In this document: positions 33,623-44,938 of the stretch, piece by piece
How positions within the stretch are numbered: the stretch's first letter is position 1
Layout of the letters: each line of letters starts with the position of its first letter
Source of the DNA: Ryuthela nishihirai
Taxonomy: Eukaryota > Arthropoda > Arachnida > Araneae > Heptathelidae
Assembly (NCBI GenBank): GCA_038380435.1
Contig: JAWZYU010000001.1
Coordinates: forward strand, 19,572,001-19,636,000
Direction of reading: 5' to 3'
DNA length: 64,000 nucleotides
Made by a program: the position numbers and the translations under genes
The notes under the pieces: model-generated
Told to the model about the DNA's origin: nothing
Database searches by the model: none
The model's input: the letters and a program-made list of their open reading frames with translations, nothing else

Positions 33623-33636
33623 AATATACTGCATGG

Positions 33637-34148
33637 TGAATTACTTAAAACATTGGATATTATAGTGTTAATACTCAATGTATTTTATTTCCATAGATTT
33701 TTGGTATTATGTTTAATAGGTGGCTATCACAATAGTGGCTTACAACTTGTTACTTTGCTATTTTTTTAACATTGCATTCAGCTATATATACATATAATTT
33801 CTCCATTTTCAAATCAAAAAAGAAAAACTTTGGTCTTTATAATTTTTTGAAAACAAGGTTTCAATACAAAAGCAAAAAGGACTTCTTTGGCGCAGAAATC
33901 AGTCTTCCTGTGGCAAGGCAATTTTGGCAAGGGTTTAACCCTCCCTCCACCCAACACACACTGAGCATTTATCCAACATCCAAAAACATTTTATCTACAA
34001 AAAGAGTGTCTATACACACACACAAAAAAAAATAATTATGTAGCAAGGAAACTTCTTTTTTAATATATTTTTAAGACTTCTTTTTATATAATTTTTTCAC
34101 TATAATACTGTAAACATGGACCAGAATTACACAGGGTGGTTTTGTACT
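33637..34148. other. Diverged relative of the piggyBac-like interior, no gene
   Basis: Order and words match 31620-32080 (repeat unit, then AGAAATCAGT followed by C-rich sequence). This is the right part of the older copy into which 30511-33040 inserted. Confidence 0.5.
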
Positions 34149-34163
34149 CTTCACACTTATGGG

Positions 34164-34492
34164 TTGTTTTACCTCTGGATAGCATTATTTTGCACACAAT
34201 AGACTAAACTGGACAGGTCATAAAGACATCAAGGGCTCAAAGGAAGGTCTGGAAGAAAGGTATTAGTAGATAGATGGAAGGCTTTCTGCAAAAACCATAC
34301 ATTGTGCTCTTTAACATGCACAGGGTATTGCTCTTCTGTGCATGGGGCAATAGCTTTATGTTCCATACAATAGGTGACAACCTTTCAACGCCCATTAGAG
34401 TTCCCTTTCTGAGCAAAGGTAGGATCGCAATGTAAACACAGCGGGGACTTGGCAAACTGCAGATTATGAGCCTTGCACACTACCGAGTCACC
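34164..34492 (-). mobile_element. SINE family S2, very diverged copy with perfect 15-bp TSD
   Basis: CTTCACACTTATGGG flanks it at 34149-34163 and 34493-34507. The order follows S2 (GGTTGTTTTACCTCTG at the 3' end, CTTTAACATGCACAGGG core, GAGTGACTCGGTAG head on the minus strand). Its divergence from other S2 copies contrasts with the perfect TSD, which suggests a distinct subfamily. Confidence 0.85.
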
Positions 34493-34804
34493 CTTCACAC
34501 TTATGGGACAAAGTCCCATACATATACAAAGCCCATGTTTACGATTGTTTATGTGGCAAAACACATACCATATGCAAGTAAATAATATGGTGGCTGTCAA
34601 TTAACATGGGAGTCAATGGTAGTATCCAATTAATAGATATTAATAGTACCATTATATTACTACTGATTAACTTTCATGTTTGTAAACTGAGTTAAACTAT
34701 CTACATTTAAGTTAAAAATTATTGACAGCAAAATATATTATCAGTGCATTTTATCATTTTACAGTGTTACTGTAAATTAGAAAGCACTAATCTTATACAA
34801 AACT

Positions 34805-35131
<327 letters not shown>

Positions 35132-36106
35132 TTAATTTTATTAATATATTAATATAACAGTAAATACAAGTTTAAACTAGAATATATCATCTCTGGCAAT
35201 TTTTTTTAAATACCTTCTAACTGGAAATCCAAACCATTGAATTTCCACATTAGGTAATGTGAGGGGGAGTAAAGCTTGCAATTTCAGAAAATGAAAATTG
35301 TAATATTCAATATCTATCCCCAATCGGCCTGTAAATTGTAGCTAGGCATAAACTGGAAGGAGAGCTGTGTACCAATTCCTAGTGATAATGCACAGAACCG
35401 GCCAGGTCTAGCACCTAATGTCCGACTCCACCTTCTCATGGTGCAGGCCATTAGTACCTTTCAAAAGAGATTCTCTTTTGGAAGGGAACGGAAGGGGAGG
35501 GCTGCCAGTTCAGTATGGCCTGCTGATCTGGTCATCTACGGCCACTTTTTTCTTTTTTTTCAACCCTGCTGAGGAGTGGTCAACTTCACAGGGTCCTGGT
35601 GCTGACCATTTATACCTACTAGACTGGACTTGTTTATGGATTTGAGCTTGATTATTGATCCTGGACTTACTGCACTGGTGGGCCTCTGTTGAGGGAGAAT
35701 CTGCCGCTGTGTTTTCTGTTTGCTTCTGGGTTGCCAGCCCTAAGTGAACAGAGCCATGGTATATCTTATATCAACTGGTGGATAATCCCAATCAGAGGCC
35801 ATTGCAGGTACCTGAACCTTACTTAGCTGGTTGGGCATCGTCAAGCCTAAACTGGAGTAATGCATCTCAGGCAGGCCATATGGCTCTTGAAAAAGTCCAC
35901 TTGAAAAGGTGGTGCCTGAAGTTCCTACCAGCATCGGTGACTTCAGCCTTTAGCGGAAGAGGAACAGGTCTTTTGCCCCATGCCTGCAATCAGGGGCTGT
36001 TTGATATTGTTGGCCCTACCAATCTCAAACCTAATTTCTTTAAAAATCCTACTAGTCATTTTCTCTCTGCAAGAACGTGGAATGTGAGGACATTAAATAG
36101 AGATTA

Positions 36107-36930
36107 ATAGATTCTGAAAAAAATTCATAGCCGCCACGGCGGGAATCGAACCCGCATCTCTCCAGATTCATGCCAGAGCACGCTAACCATTGCACCACGC
36201 GTCGGACAATGAATATTTTCAGAATATGACCTTTTAAATCTTCTTGAGACGTGACTGAGACAGCGCCATCTATACTCAAGGAGATGCAACGTTTTTAGTC
36301 GTTGCATTTGATTATCAGATGTTAAACCTTCACAATGTTAATGAGAAGGTTTAGCATCTGATAATCAAATGCAACGACTGAAAACGTTGCATCTCCTTGA
36401 GTATAGATGGCGCTGTCTCAGTCACGTCTCAAGAAGATTTAAAAGGTCATATTCTGAAAATATTCGTTGTCCGACGCACGGTGCAATGGTTAGTGCGCTC
36501 TGGCATGAATCTGGAGAGATGCGAGTTCGATTCCCACCGTGGCGGTGATGAATTTTTTTCAGAATCTATTAATTAATGTTTCTTAACAGGGAATACTGTG
36601 CATTCACTTTGGATTGATTTTAATTATATATTTAACACGGTAGCGTTAGCGAAATTCTCATTAACATCTGATAATCAAATGCAACGACTGAAAATGTTGC
36701 ATTTCCTTGAGTATAGATGGCGCTGTCTCAGTCACGTCTCAAGAAGAAGATTTAAAAGGTCATATTCTGAAAATATTCGTTGTCCGACGCGTGGTGCAAT
36801 GCGTGCTCTGGCGTGAATCTGGAGAGATACGGGTTCGGTTCCCACCGTGGCGGCGATGAATTATATTCAGAATCTATTAATTAATGTTTCTTAACAGGGA
36901 ACACTGTGCATTCACTTTGGATTGATTTTA
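36107..36930. mobile_element. Palindromic trimer of tRNA-like repeat S4 with 15-bp TSD
   Basis: The block interrupts RTE copy 4 and is flanked by ATTAAATAGAGATTA (36092-36106) and ATTACATAGAGATTA (36931-36945). It has three units. The first is inverted (36107-36325), the second (36355-36632) and third (36665-36930) are direct with a 310-bp offset. Units 1 and 2 form a hairpin with arms of about 210 bp. Each unit has GTGGTGCAATGGTTAG (A box) and GGGTTCGATTCCC (B box), plus ATAGATGGCGCTGTCTCAG upstream. The anticodon and acceptor stems do not pair, so these are not tRNA genes. Confidence 0.85.
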
Positions 36931-37360
36931 ATTACATAGAGATTATTCTCTTGATGTCCTCACGCAGGAATTCCAGCGTTATAACCTAGATATTCTAGGC
37001 TTGCAAGAGACCAGATGGACAGGTAAAGGTGAGATACTTAAAAATAACTTTAAATTTCTCTTTACAGTGAGGGAGGATGGAAAGCATCACCAAGGTGTGG
37101 GGCAGCTTCTCAGCAGACATGCTAGTGATGCTCTTCTAGGATACGAGTGCATTAATGAAAGGTTTCTTACAGCAAAATTTCAGACAAGCGTTAAAGACTT
37201 GAATGTTATCTGCTGCTATGCACCCACTGAGGATGAGGAGGATAGGTTTTACGGACAACTTCAGGATATTTTGAATTCTGTCAAGAAAGGAGATATTACC
37301 CTTGTTCTAGGTGACTTCAATGCCAAAGTTGGTACTGACTCTGACCTTTGAGGAGGGGTG

Positions 37361-37634
37361 GGTTGGGCTGTTTTACCCCTGAGCGGCACTTTTTTGCACA
37401 CCATGGGCTAAATGGCCAGGTCACATGGACCCCGAAGGCTCAGAGAAGGTTGGGGGAGGGGACCCACTGGAACAGCTGTTGGGAGACAGATGGTAGCTCC
37501 CGTCAAGGCCATCCAGCGTGCTCTTTAACTTGCACAGGGTATGGCTCTCCTGCACATGGGGCCACAGCTTAACGTCCCATCCAACGGACTTTCCAAGCCC
37601 ATCGGTGTCTCTTACTGACTGTGGGCAGAGTGGG
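37361..37634 (-). mobile_element. SINE family S2 in RTE copy 4, 9-bp TSD
   Basis: GGAGGGGTG flanks it at 37352-37360 and 37635-37643. Joining the flanks restores the LINE sequence around GACCTTTG and GGCCCTTTTGG, as seen in copies 1 and 3. It is truncated before the tRNA head. Confidence 0.9.
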
Positions 37635-38681
37635 GGAGGGGTGATATGCCCTTTTGGTATTGGTAGCTGCAATGGCAATGGGCAACATCTCCTACAGGTA
37701 AGTAAACTCAATGGTTTCAGAATAACTAACACATATAACAAACATCGCGACATACATAAATACACATGGGTTTCACCTGATGGGCAGCATAAGAATATGA
37801 TTGATTACATATTAATTAACAGCAAATGGGCTAGTTCTGTTAGGAATACCAGGACATATAGGGGAGCTGAAATTGGATCTGACCATTACCTTGTTAAAAG
37901 TGTCTTGCAACTTAAACTTAAAAAGTGCTGTGCTAGAGTTAAAAAATTTACCTTTGATACTGAAGCTCTGAATGACTCAGTTATAGCTAAAGCTTACCAT
38001 GATAGGTCACTTAGTCATTATGACGGTCATGGTTTGCTTAATACTGAAGTTGTGGAAGAATGGGGCCATTTTAAACAGGCTTTTTTGGAAACTAACAGTC
38101 TCTTCTGCTCCTTTTAGGAAAAAAGGAGCAGAGGAGGCAGAATTATTTAAGTGATAAGTCACTTGAGCTTATTTCAGAAAGAAGGAACTGCAGGAATGTC
38201 CTTAATCAGCACCCTACTAGTCATAATAGAAAGGATTACAGAGAGCTTAATAAACATGTAAAGGATCAGTTAGCTACTGATAAGAATCTTTCGTTTGATG
38301 GCTTGGCTGACAAAGCTGAGGAAGCAGTTAGGCAGCACAACATCAGAGAGCTGTACCAGATAGTTAATGGTTTGTGTGGTAGAAAACGGACAGGTATACA
38401 GGGATTGAAGGATAAACAAGGAAAGGTTATAAAAGGGGAGGATTCTGTCATGACTAGGTGGGCTGAGCATTTCAGCGATGTTCTAAACAATGTGGTTATT
38501 CTACTCCCACTGTTTGCAATAATGATGGATGCATTGGTGGCTTTAATGTTGGCCCTATAACACAATCTGAAGTTATTTTGGCTGTTTCTAAACTTAAACT
38601 TCATAAATCCTCAGGGGTAGATGAAATTACTACAGAAATGCTTAGAGGCATTTCTGTAGTAAAATGCTATTTCTAAACTTA

Positions 38682-38891
38682 TAATAAAATAAAATAAATA
38701 CCCCCTCAAGCAGCTTCTTGCCACAGAGGTCTGACAGGAGCCTGTCAGTTTATATGCCACAGTAGAAGATCTGAGAGGATGGCAGGACCTCAGCAGAAAA
38801 ACGACACATACATCCATGCCTTACCCGGGGCTCGAACCCAGGTCCCTTAGGTCAGTAGCCAAGCACGCTAACCACTCGGCCATGGGACAGC
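38682..38891 (-). mobile_element. SINE family S1 in RTE copy 4, 16-bp TSD
   Basis: GCTATTTCTAAACTTA flanks it at 38666-38681 and 38892-38907. It has a full head (TGGCCGAGTGGTTAGCG), B box and a tail of TTTTA repeats on the minus strand. It is one of the best preserved S1 copies. Confidence 0.95.
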
Positions 38892-40345
38892 GCTATTTCT
38901 AAACTTAGACTTCATAAATCCCCAGGGGTAGATGAAATTTTGAATATCTTTTATGATAAAGGCATGGTTCCTAAGGATTTTACCAAAGCTATTGTTATCC
39001 CTATTTTCAAAAAAGGTGATCGCAGTTCTTGTAATAACTATAGGGGTATCAGCCTACTCTCTGTTCCAGGTAAAGTTCTTTCCATGATTGTGCTTAATAG
39101 AATTACGAAAATCTGGTTGACAGTCAGTTGCGTGATGAGCAATGTGGATTCAGAAGTGGTAGGGGATGTGTGGATCAGATATTTTCACTTAGGCAGATTC
39201 TTGAGAAATGTTTAGAGTTTCAGAAACCTTTGGTTGCTAGCTTTGTTGATTTCAAAAGGTTTTCGACTGTTGATCGTCATAATTTGTGGTTGATTGAGAG
39301 ATCATATGGTATACCAGACAAGTTAGTTAACATAATGAAAGCTCTCTATAATAACACTTAGTCATGTGTGAGAGTTGGTAAGGATTGTAGCAATTGGTTT
39401 AGCATTACTTCTGGTGTTCAACAAGGGTGCATTTTGTCTCCTTTTCTCTTTAGTTTGGTTATTGATTATGTTATGCGAAATTCATTTCAAGGGAAAGATT
39501 TTGGACTTAAATGGGCAGGAGATAAAATTTATGATTTAGATTATGCTGATGATTTAGCCCTTTTGGCAAATGATGTTGATGAGATGAACTCTTTCATTCG
39601 AGCTGTTGATGAGACTGGTAGTAGAGTAGGTTTGGTTATAAACAGAGAAAACTAAAGTGATGAAAATTGGTCAGGCAGGTTGTGATTCAGTTAATCTGAA
39701 TGGTTGCAGTCTTGAGCAGGTGTCACAGTTTAATTATCTTGGGAGCTATGTAACAGATAATGGTGATGTGCGGCATGAGATTAACAGACGAATAGGGATT
39801 GCTGCCGGGACTTTTAAGAATTTATGGAGAGTGTGGAGAAATAGGCGTATACACCTAAAGACTAAAATTAGACTGTATAATAGTGTGGTTCTTTCTAGGG
39901 TTAGTTATGGTAGTGAAACTTGGACACTTTGTAAACAAGATAACAGGAAACTAGATGCTTTTGATTCTAGATGCTTACATAGTATCTTGGGTATTAGGTG
40001 GTTCAACTTTGTAACTAATGATGAGGTTAGGCAAAGGAGTCTGCAACCTCCTTTAAGCAGCATATTGTGCAGAGAGAGACTCCATTGGTTTGGCCATGTT
40101 GCCTGTATGGATAATTATAGATTGGCAAATAGGGTTATGAACAGTGTGCCTAGAGGCCTCAGAAGGAAGGGGAGACCAAGGATGCGGTGGGCAGATAATG
40201 TCAAACAGGACCCTGTTAGAATTGGTGTGCAGTGGCTGGATGCAGCAGATGTAGCTCAGGTCAGATATGCTTGGAGAATTAAACTGCACGGTCTGGTTGG
40301 ACCTCTGTAGCCCATGGCTGCTTGAGGAGGAGGATGATGATCCAC

Positions 40346-42591
40346 AATCCAAAAAAAGTTTCTGCTTTTATCTTGAAACCAAATAGTTGTGTTTTCCCTG
40401 GAGCAAAGGGAGCAAATCATTGCTAATAATCAAACACTATCATATTATAGAGGGAAACAATTTTGTGGTACAAGAAAAGCGAAATACACATTTTCCAAAT
40501 GACAATGCTCCATACATAAAGCTGCATGGCATATGCTCTGGAGAAAAATAGTTATTTCAGCCTCCAATTATTTTGAATCTAATGTTTCCAAACACTACTT
40601 CCACAATGAAGTTCAAGTAACCTACCAAAAAATAAATACCAACCACCTACTAAAAAAATGCAAACCTAATGAAAAAGGAAATGCCTTGAGAAAGTGCTGC
40701 AATGTCTGCTATGATGAGAACAATAGATTTCATTTACTATTGTCTCTGGCATCCCTGGTCTTTGTTTCAGTGTTTTGGGCAGTTTTATCAATGAAATATA
40801 TTTGCATTTGTTCATGTTTTCTTGTCCTAAACTTGGTGTTCATCAACAATGGAAGCTAAATATGCATTTTATAGAGAATATAGTGGTTAAATTGATAAGT
40901 AATTTCATGGCATCATTATTAACTCATAAGAATGAGTAACTCTTCTTGACGGTTAGATTTATTTAGACAAATATCAACTCTAGACTATACTTGATGACAA
41001 ATTCACACGAAAAGTTCTAGATGGATGAAATGAAAACTACTAGATGATGCATTCAATGGCAAAGATGTGATGATAAATGTCTCAAAGATAAAATGAAGAT
41101 GGGGATGTAGTCCAATGGGTAGTTGCAATAGTTCTTGGTTGTGGGAAGATAAAACAACTATTTGTGCACACTGTATGAAAGATGTGTCCATGAAAATGTG
41201 TAGAACTAGGGAAGAAATGTTCTGTTGATGAGTGGTGCGAGGAATATGATGAAAACAGCGTTCTCTTTCAGCGATGAGAATAATGGCAGTGATGCTGTGA
41301 ATGCGATTCTAACAGTCCCCAGTGTTGAATTATAAGATATATTTACATTGTTACAGGTCTCCCTACAAGGAGGGAATTGGCTTTATTCTTTCAAGTACAA
41401 GACCCTATTTATAAATTTTTAAAAAATTACACTTTTTTGTCACTAAAAACATACTTTCAATTCAAATATTGTTATTTTTGATATAAATGTACATTATTAC
41501 AATGTAAATAATCCAGGAGCATATGCTCATCCAGGTTATTGTAATAATTAACACAGGAATAAAGTAGTGACAACATATATATATATACACACACACACAA
41601 TCTTAAACATCTTCAATGATAGTTGAGTGTGCAATAATAGAAAAGTATAAATCCTTTTATCGAACAACAGTGGCAAATATATATAAGTGATTTCATTTTT
41701 CTATACAGATTATTTTTGTGTTCACATAGACAAAACTGAAACTTCAAGGAGCTAGCTTAAAGTATGAAAGCATGCATTTGATATATGACAAACATCAACC
41801 ACATTTTTCCTCCCTTTTGGAGTAGTGTTTGAGGTAGCTCATGGGAGTCAATTTTTCATAGCCTACAACATTCCCCATTTCAGAAGCTTTTGTTTGATAT
41901 ATAGCTTGTTACTTTCAGCACTCACGTTCTGGAGATATAGCAGAACAATAGTTTTCATATTTTCACTTTTTTAGGGGGAAGAATGGGGGTCAATTTTTTT
42001 ATAGCCTATGACACTCCTTGCATCACAAGCTTTCATTTGACACATAAATCATAAAGTTTCTACATCGTGTTCAAAAGATATCATGGAACAACTGTTTTTA
42101 CAAATCCACAAACATCAAGCAATAGAAAAATAGGTAAAAAATGTAAGTGTTATAGAAAAATGCACATGAAATCACAATCTTAAATGGAAATTCTACAGGT
42201 TATCTAAAAAATTTCACCATCAGTGTAGCACTAGAAATTTCAGAATAATTTTAATATGGCAAAGTTTTGCTTTTCATGCTGATGGATAAGGGAAGGTTTC
42301 AAAACTTGGAATCAGTAAGGGCAGTTAAGTAACTAAGCACACTGAGTTCGGTTTCTATTCACACTAATTTCACCATGTTCTTATAACTCCTTGAACCTTG
42401 AGTGAGCTATGCCAAAGACAAGGGTGGCTCATCATTATTGGCCAGGCACCACTAACATTTCTGCAATGCATACTGAAATGTTATTCAATGAAAATTGAAT
42501 CATGAATTTTACATATTGAAAAAACAGGAAATACTTAAAATATTTCATAAAAAATTGCTCTAACACCCCTTTTCTTCCCATTCAATAAATA
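40346..42591. other. UBE2D intron, 2.2 kb without recognisable gene
   Basis: Mostly AT-rich. It contains a short AT/AC microsatellite (about 41573-41600) and a diverged tandem duplication at 41848-42100. ORFs here (for example 40533-40859) have no family resemblance. Confidence 0.4.
41848..42100. repeat. Diverged tandem duplication, period about 142 bp
   Basis: TCAATTTTTCATAGCCTA at 41848 matches TCAATTTTTTTATAGCCTA at 41990. The order then continues with AAGCTTTYRTTTGA and GATATMRYRGAACAA in both units. Its origin is unknown. Confidence 0.65.
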
Positions 42592-42704
42592 TTAAACACA
42601 AAATTGCCATGTTTTGCCCCTTCAGAGATCTGAACAGGGTTAGCTCTGAATGGGACCAGAATTCTACTATATAATTTGTCTCACTGTGTGCAACAGCTTG
42701 AGAG
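42592..42704 (+). repeat. Left arm of a 113-bp inverted repeat bracketing a Tc1-like element
   Basis: It matches 44802-44914 in inverse with about four differences. Words such as GGTTAGCTCTGAATGGGACC and CACTGTGTGCAACAGCTTGA are shared. The arms lie outside the terminal repeats of the Tc1-like element. Confidence 0.9.
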
Positions 42705-43046
42705 ATAGGGCATGGTGTTGTAGTAACATCATCTGGTCATCACCTGGTTGCAAACTCTCTTAGCCAATTAGTAATATAAAAGACATACAGTACTGTGCAA
42801 ATTAGTTGGGACAAGCATCATGAAGCTGCATAAGAAGACAGGGTCTGTGGAGAAGTCCCGTAAGGACATTGTGGAAGAAAAACCACTCCTAGAGATGATA
42901 GTCCAATTTGAAGAATTAGTATCATAGACCCGAAGAAGACCAGTGGAGACATCAAAAGGGAGATTGTGTCTCATGGGGTTAATATAGATGCTTTCACCAT
43001 ACGTCGTTGCCTTCTGGAGTGTGGCTGCTGCGCTCGACGCCCAGAA

Positions 43047-43165
43047 TAATAATTTTCTGGCCACTCCAATACCTTCAAATGTTGCTGGGTAAAGAAGCTC
43101 TTAGCAAGCTTAGAATTGTGGCATAGAGCCAGATCCTGTTGAAATACCTCACCACCGTTAGGAAA
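43047..43165 (-). repeat. Inverted duplicate of the transposase's own QQD segment
   Basis: On the minus strand it encodes FPNGGEVFQQDLALCHNSK and onward to LKVLEWPEN, the same as 43520-43625 on the plus strand with few changes. It replaces N-terminal transposase sequence, so it arose by local template switching or end repair. Confidence 0.88.
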
Positions 43166-43796
43166 CATCCAAAAAGCAGATTTTGACACCCGCTATGAAG
43201 CAAAAAAGGCTATCCTGGGCAAAGAAACATCAAGACTGGACTATGGAGAATTGGGAAAAAGTGATATTTTCCGACAAAACCCACTTTGAGGTGCATGGCT
43301 ACAGGTCAAATTTTGTCCGCCGTTCGCCTGGAGAACCTCTTCGATCCGGCCACATCCAGTAATCCCCCCGAACACCCACCCAGGGTCATGTTTTGGGGAT
43401 GTTTCACAGCTTCCGGGCCACAGACGCTTCACCCCATTGAAGGAATGATGGACAGCAAAAAGTACATAGGCATTCTGGAGGTGAAAATGGACCCAACACT
43501 GCAGAAGCTGTTTCCTAACGGTGATGGGGTGTTTCAACAGGATCTGGCTCTATGCCACAATTCTAAGCTTGCTAAGAGCTTCTTTACCCAGGAACATTTG
43601 AAGGTATTGGAGTGGCCAGAAAATTCGCCCGAAATAAACCCCATTGAAAAATTGTGGGCCATTATTAAAGCGCGCATATCTAAGATGGATTGCATGACGA
43701 AAACCAAAATGATAGACAGTGTCATGAAAGTGTGGTACCACAACCCTGAAGTGCAGGAGATGTGTGGAAAGCTAGTGGCATCAATGGTTGAGAGGG

Positions 43797-44532
43797 TGTG
43801 ATGCCCCATCGTTCACTTTTGCTTTACCTTAACCAGTTTTGCTTAATTTACATTATATCATTTTGGGAATTTTTATTTCCTTTTTGGCATCACAGCGCTC
43901 GTTTTCAACAGTCAGGAGTTGTGTATGCGCAACTCCGATCTTCCAACTGTCACCCGCTAAAGCGCGTGCACAAGGACACGCCCACTCTTGCGTCGCTCGT
44001 CATTTTATGTAAATGTCTTTCCCGGCGTGCAACATGACACATTCGGCTCTTGTTAAAACCGGTGACATGCTAGTCACAGTTAGCATAGCGTAGTAGCACA
44101 TAGTAAGGAGCATAGTGAGATAGCACAAGTGAGAGCATGTAGCACAGCACAGCGCACTGTAGCGCAGAGAGCATAAGCATGTAGCACGGAAGAGTGCTCA
44201 GTTAATGTATCTTCTTCATTGAAGTTTTGGTGAGTGATTTTTGGAAATAAATTTGTTTGTTATTTAAACCTTTTGAGTCTTTACTAATTTTTTCTCTTGA
44301 GCAACGTGAATTAAGTTTTGATTATATTTAGATATTTAACTAGACAATCATTTTTGAATTCTTACTCATTAACGCTTGCTGGTATTTTGAACCCTAATTT
44401 AACTTATTCTATTTTTTGGCAATTTGTTAATTATTGCCTGGTGCCCGTCTCAGCTATCCGGAGCATAAAACTAATTGGATCAGAAAAAGGGTCCAAACTT
44501 AAAAGTATTTTGCATTACTTTGGAGCATTACA
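43797..44532 (+). mobile_element. Solo LTR inside a transposase, 4-bp TSD AGGG
   Basis: The ends are TGTGATGCCC and GAGCATTACA. AGGG is at 43793-43796 and 44533-44536, and removing the LTR with one TSD restores the transposase frame. It contains an AATAAA (near 44248) and a GC-rich middle with CCCGGCGTGCAAC. It aligns with the copy at 28737-29373. Confidence 0.92.
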
Positions 44533-44703
44533 AGGGTGAAAGAAGTAATGAAAGCTAAGGGGGGTCACATTCACTATTAACTACACAATTAAAGAAATAA
44601 ATATTTTAGTTGTGTCTTTGTTACATGTTTTCCTATTGTCCGAACTAATTTGCACAGTACTGTACACAGCTATTATCACTGATTTTAGCACTATTGTATC
44701 TTT

Positions 44704-44776
44704 TGGCTGAGCATAGGGAGAAAATAGCTTGGCCTTTGGATATAAACCAGTTTTTCAAGCTGGCCTCTGGAAGGGT
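44704..44776 (+). mobile_element. Right-end fragment of the piggyBac-like family
   Basis: GGGAGAAAATAGCTTGGCC, AAACCAGTTTTTCAAGCTGG and CTCTGGAAGGG followed by TAA match the right end of the element at 30511-33040 (32970-33044). Confidence 0.7.
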
Positions 44777-44801
44777 AAGTTTACTTACCTGTGCAAAATT
44801 A

Positions 44802-44914
44802 CTCTCAAGCTGTTGCACACAGTGAGACAAATTATATAGTAGGATTCTGGTCCCATTCAGAGCTAACCCTGTTGAGATCTCTGAAGGGGCAAAACATGCC
44901 AATTTTGTGTTTAA
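44802..44914 (-). repeat. Right arm of the 113-bp inverted repeat
   Basis: This is the inverse partner of 42592-42704. Between the arms lie the whole Tc1-like element and the piggyBac-like scrap. Both could have landed inside a former foldback element. Confidence 0.9.
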
Positions 44915-44938
44915 CACTTCTTTGAATGTTTTTTCTCC

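Larger units (their letters stand above)
35690..40310 (+). pseudogene. RTE-type LINE endonuclease-RT protein, copy 4
   Basis: Endonuclease pieces lie at 35778-36107 (leader and start), 37001-37351 (QETRWTGKGEILKN to VLGDFNAKVGTDSDL) and 37650-38117 (DYILINSKWASS, IGSDHYLV). The RT lies at 38303-38560, 38940-39215, 39128-39361 (FVDFKRFSTVD, the first Asp motif damaged), 39368-39655 (LDYADDLALLAND) and 39657-40310 (to RPRMRWADNV). Lesions include the +8 insertion at about 38100 shared with copy 1, the +2 near 39102 shared with copy 2, and the 2-base loss near 39646 shared with copy 3. It is not functional. Confidence 0.88.
35353..40345 (+). mobile_element. RTE-type LINE, copy 4, with nested insertions
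   Basis: It runs from the 5' leader (CTGGAAGGAGAGCTGTG, also the 5' limit of copy 5) to ATGGCTGCTTGAGG and a GATGATGAT tail at about 40345. It is interrupted by the S4 trimer (36107-36930), an S2 SINE (37361-37634) and an S1 SINE (38682-38891). Around 38640-38940 a local inverted duplication and a repeat of the segment ATTTCTAAACTTA disrupt it. It lies inside the UBE2D intron in opposite orientation to the gene. Confidence 0.9.
42822..44580 (+). pseudogene. Tc1-like transposase interrupted by a solo LTR
   Basis: The N-terminal part starts near MKLHKKTGSVEKSRKDIV (42822). It is disrupted at 43047-43165, where an inverted copy of its own later segment is inserted. The frame then shows KHQDWTMENWEKVIFSDKTH with the first Asp. 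The open segment 43286-43801 has VMFWGCFTASG, FQQDLALCHNSK with the second Asp, and SPEINPIEKLWAI with the Glu. At 43796, after VASMVER, a solo LTR intervenes. The reading resumes after 44532 with RVKEVMKAKGGHIHY and a stop at 44580, which is the expected family C-terminus. The gene is dead, but all three catalytic residues are visible. Confidence 0.9.
42788..44662 (+). mobile_element. Tc1/mariner-type element with 25-bp ends and TA target
   Basis: The left end CAGTACTGTGCAAATTAGTT and the right inverse CAGTACTGTGCAAATTAGTT are identical over the first 20 bases. They are flanked by TA at 42786-42787 and 44663-44664. The terminal 8 bases, CAGTACTG, are their own reverse complement. It contains one broken transposase, an internal inverted duplication and a solo LTR. 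Confidence 0.92.

Noticed and set aside
36468..36545. tRNA gene in the palindromic block
   Set aside because: The B box and T arm look good, but acceptor and anticodon stems do not pair and the unit is repeated three times.
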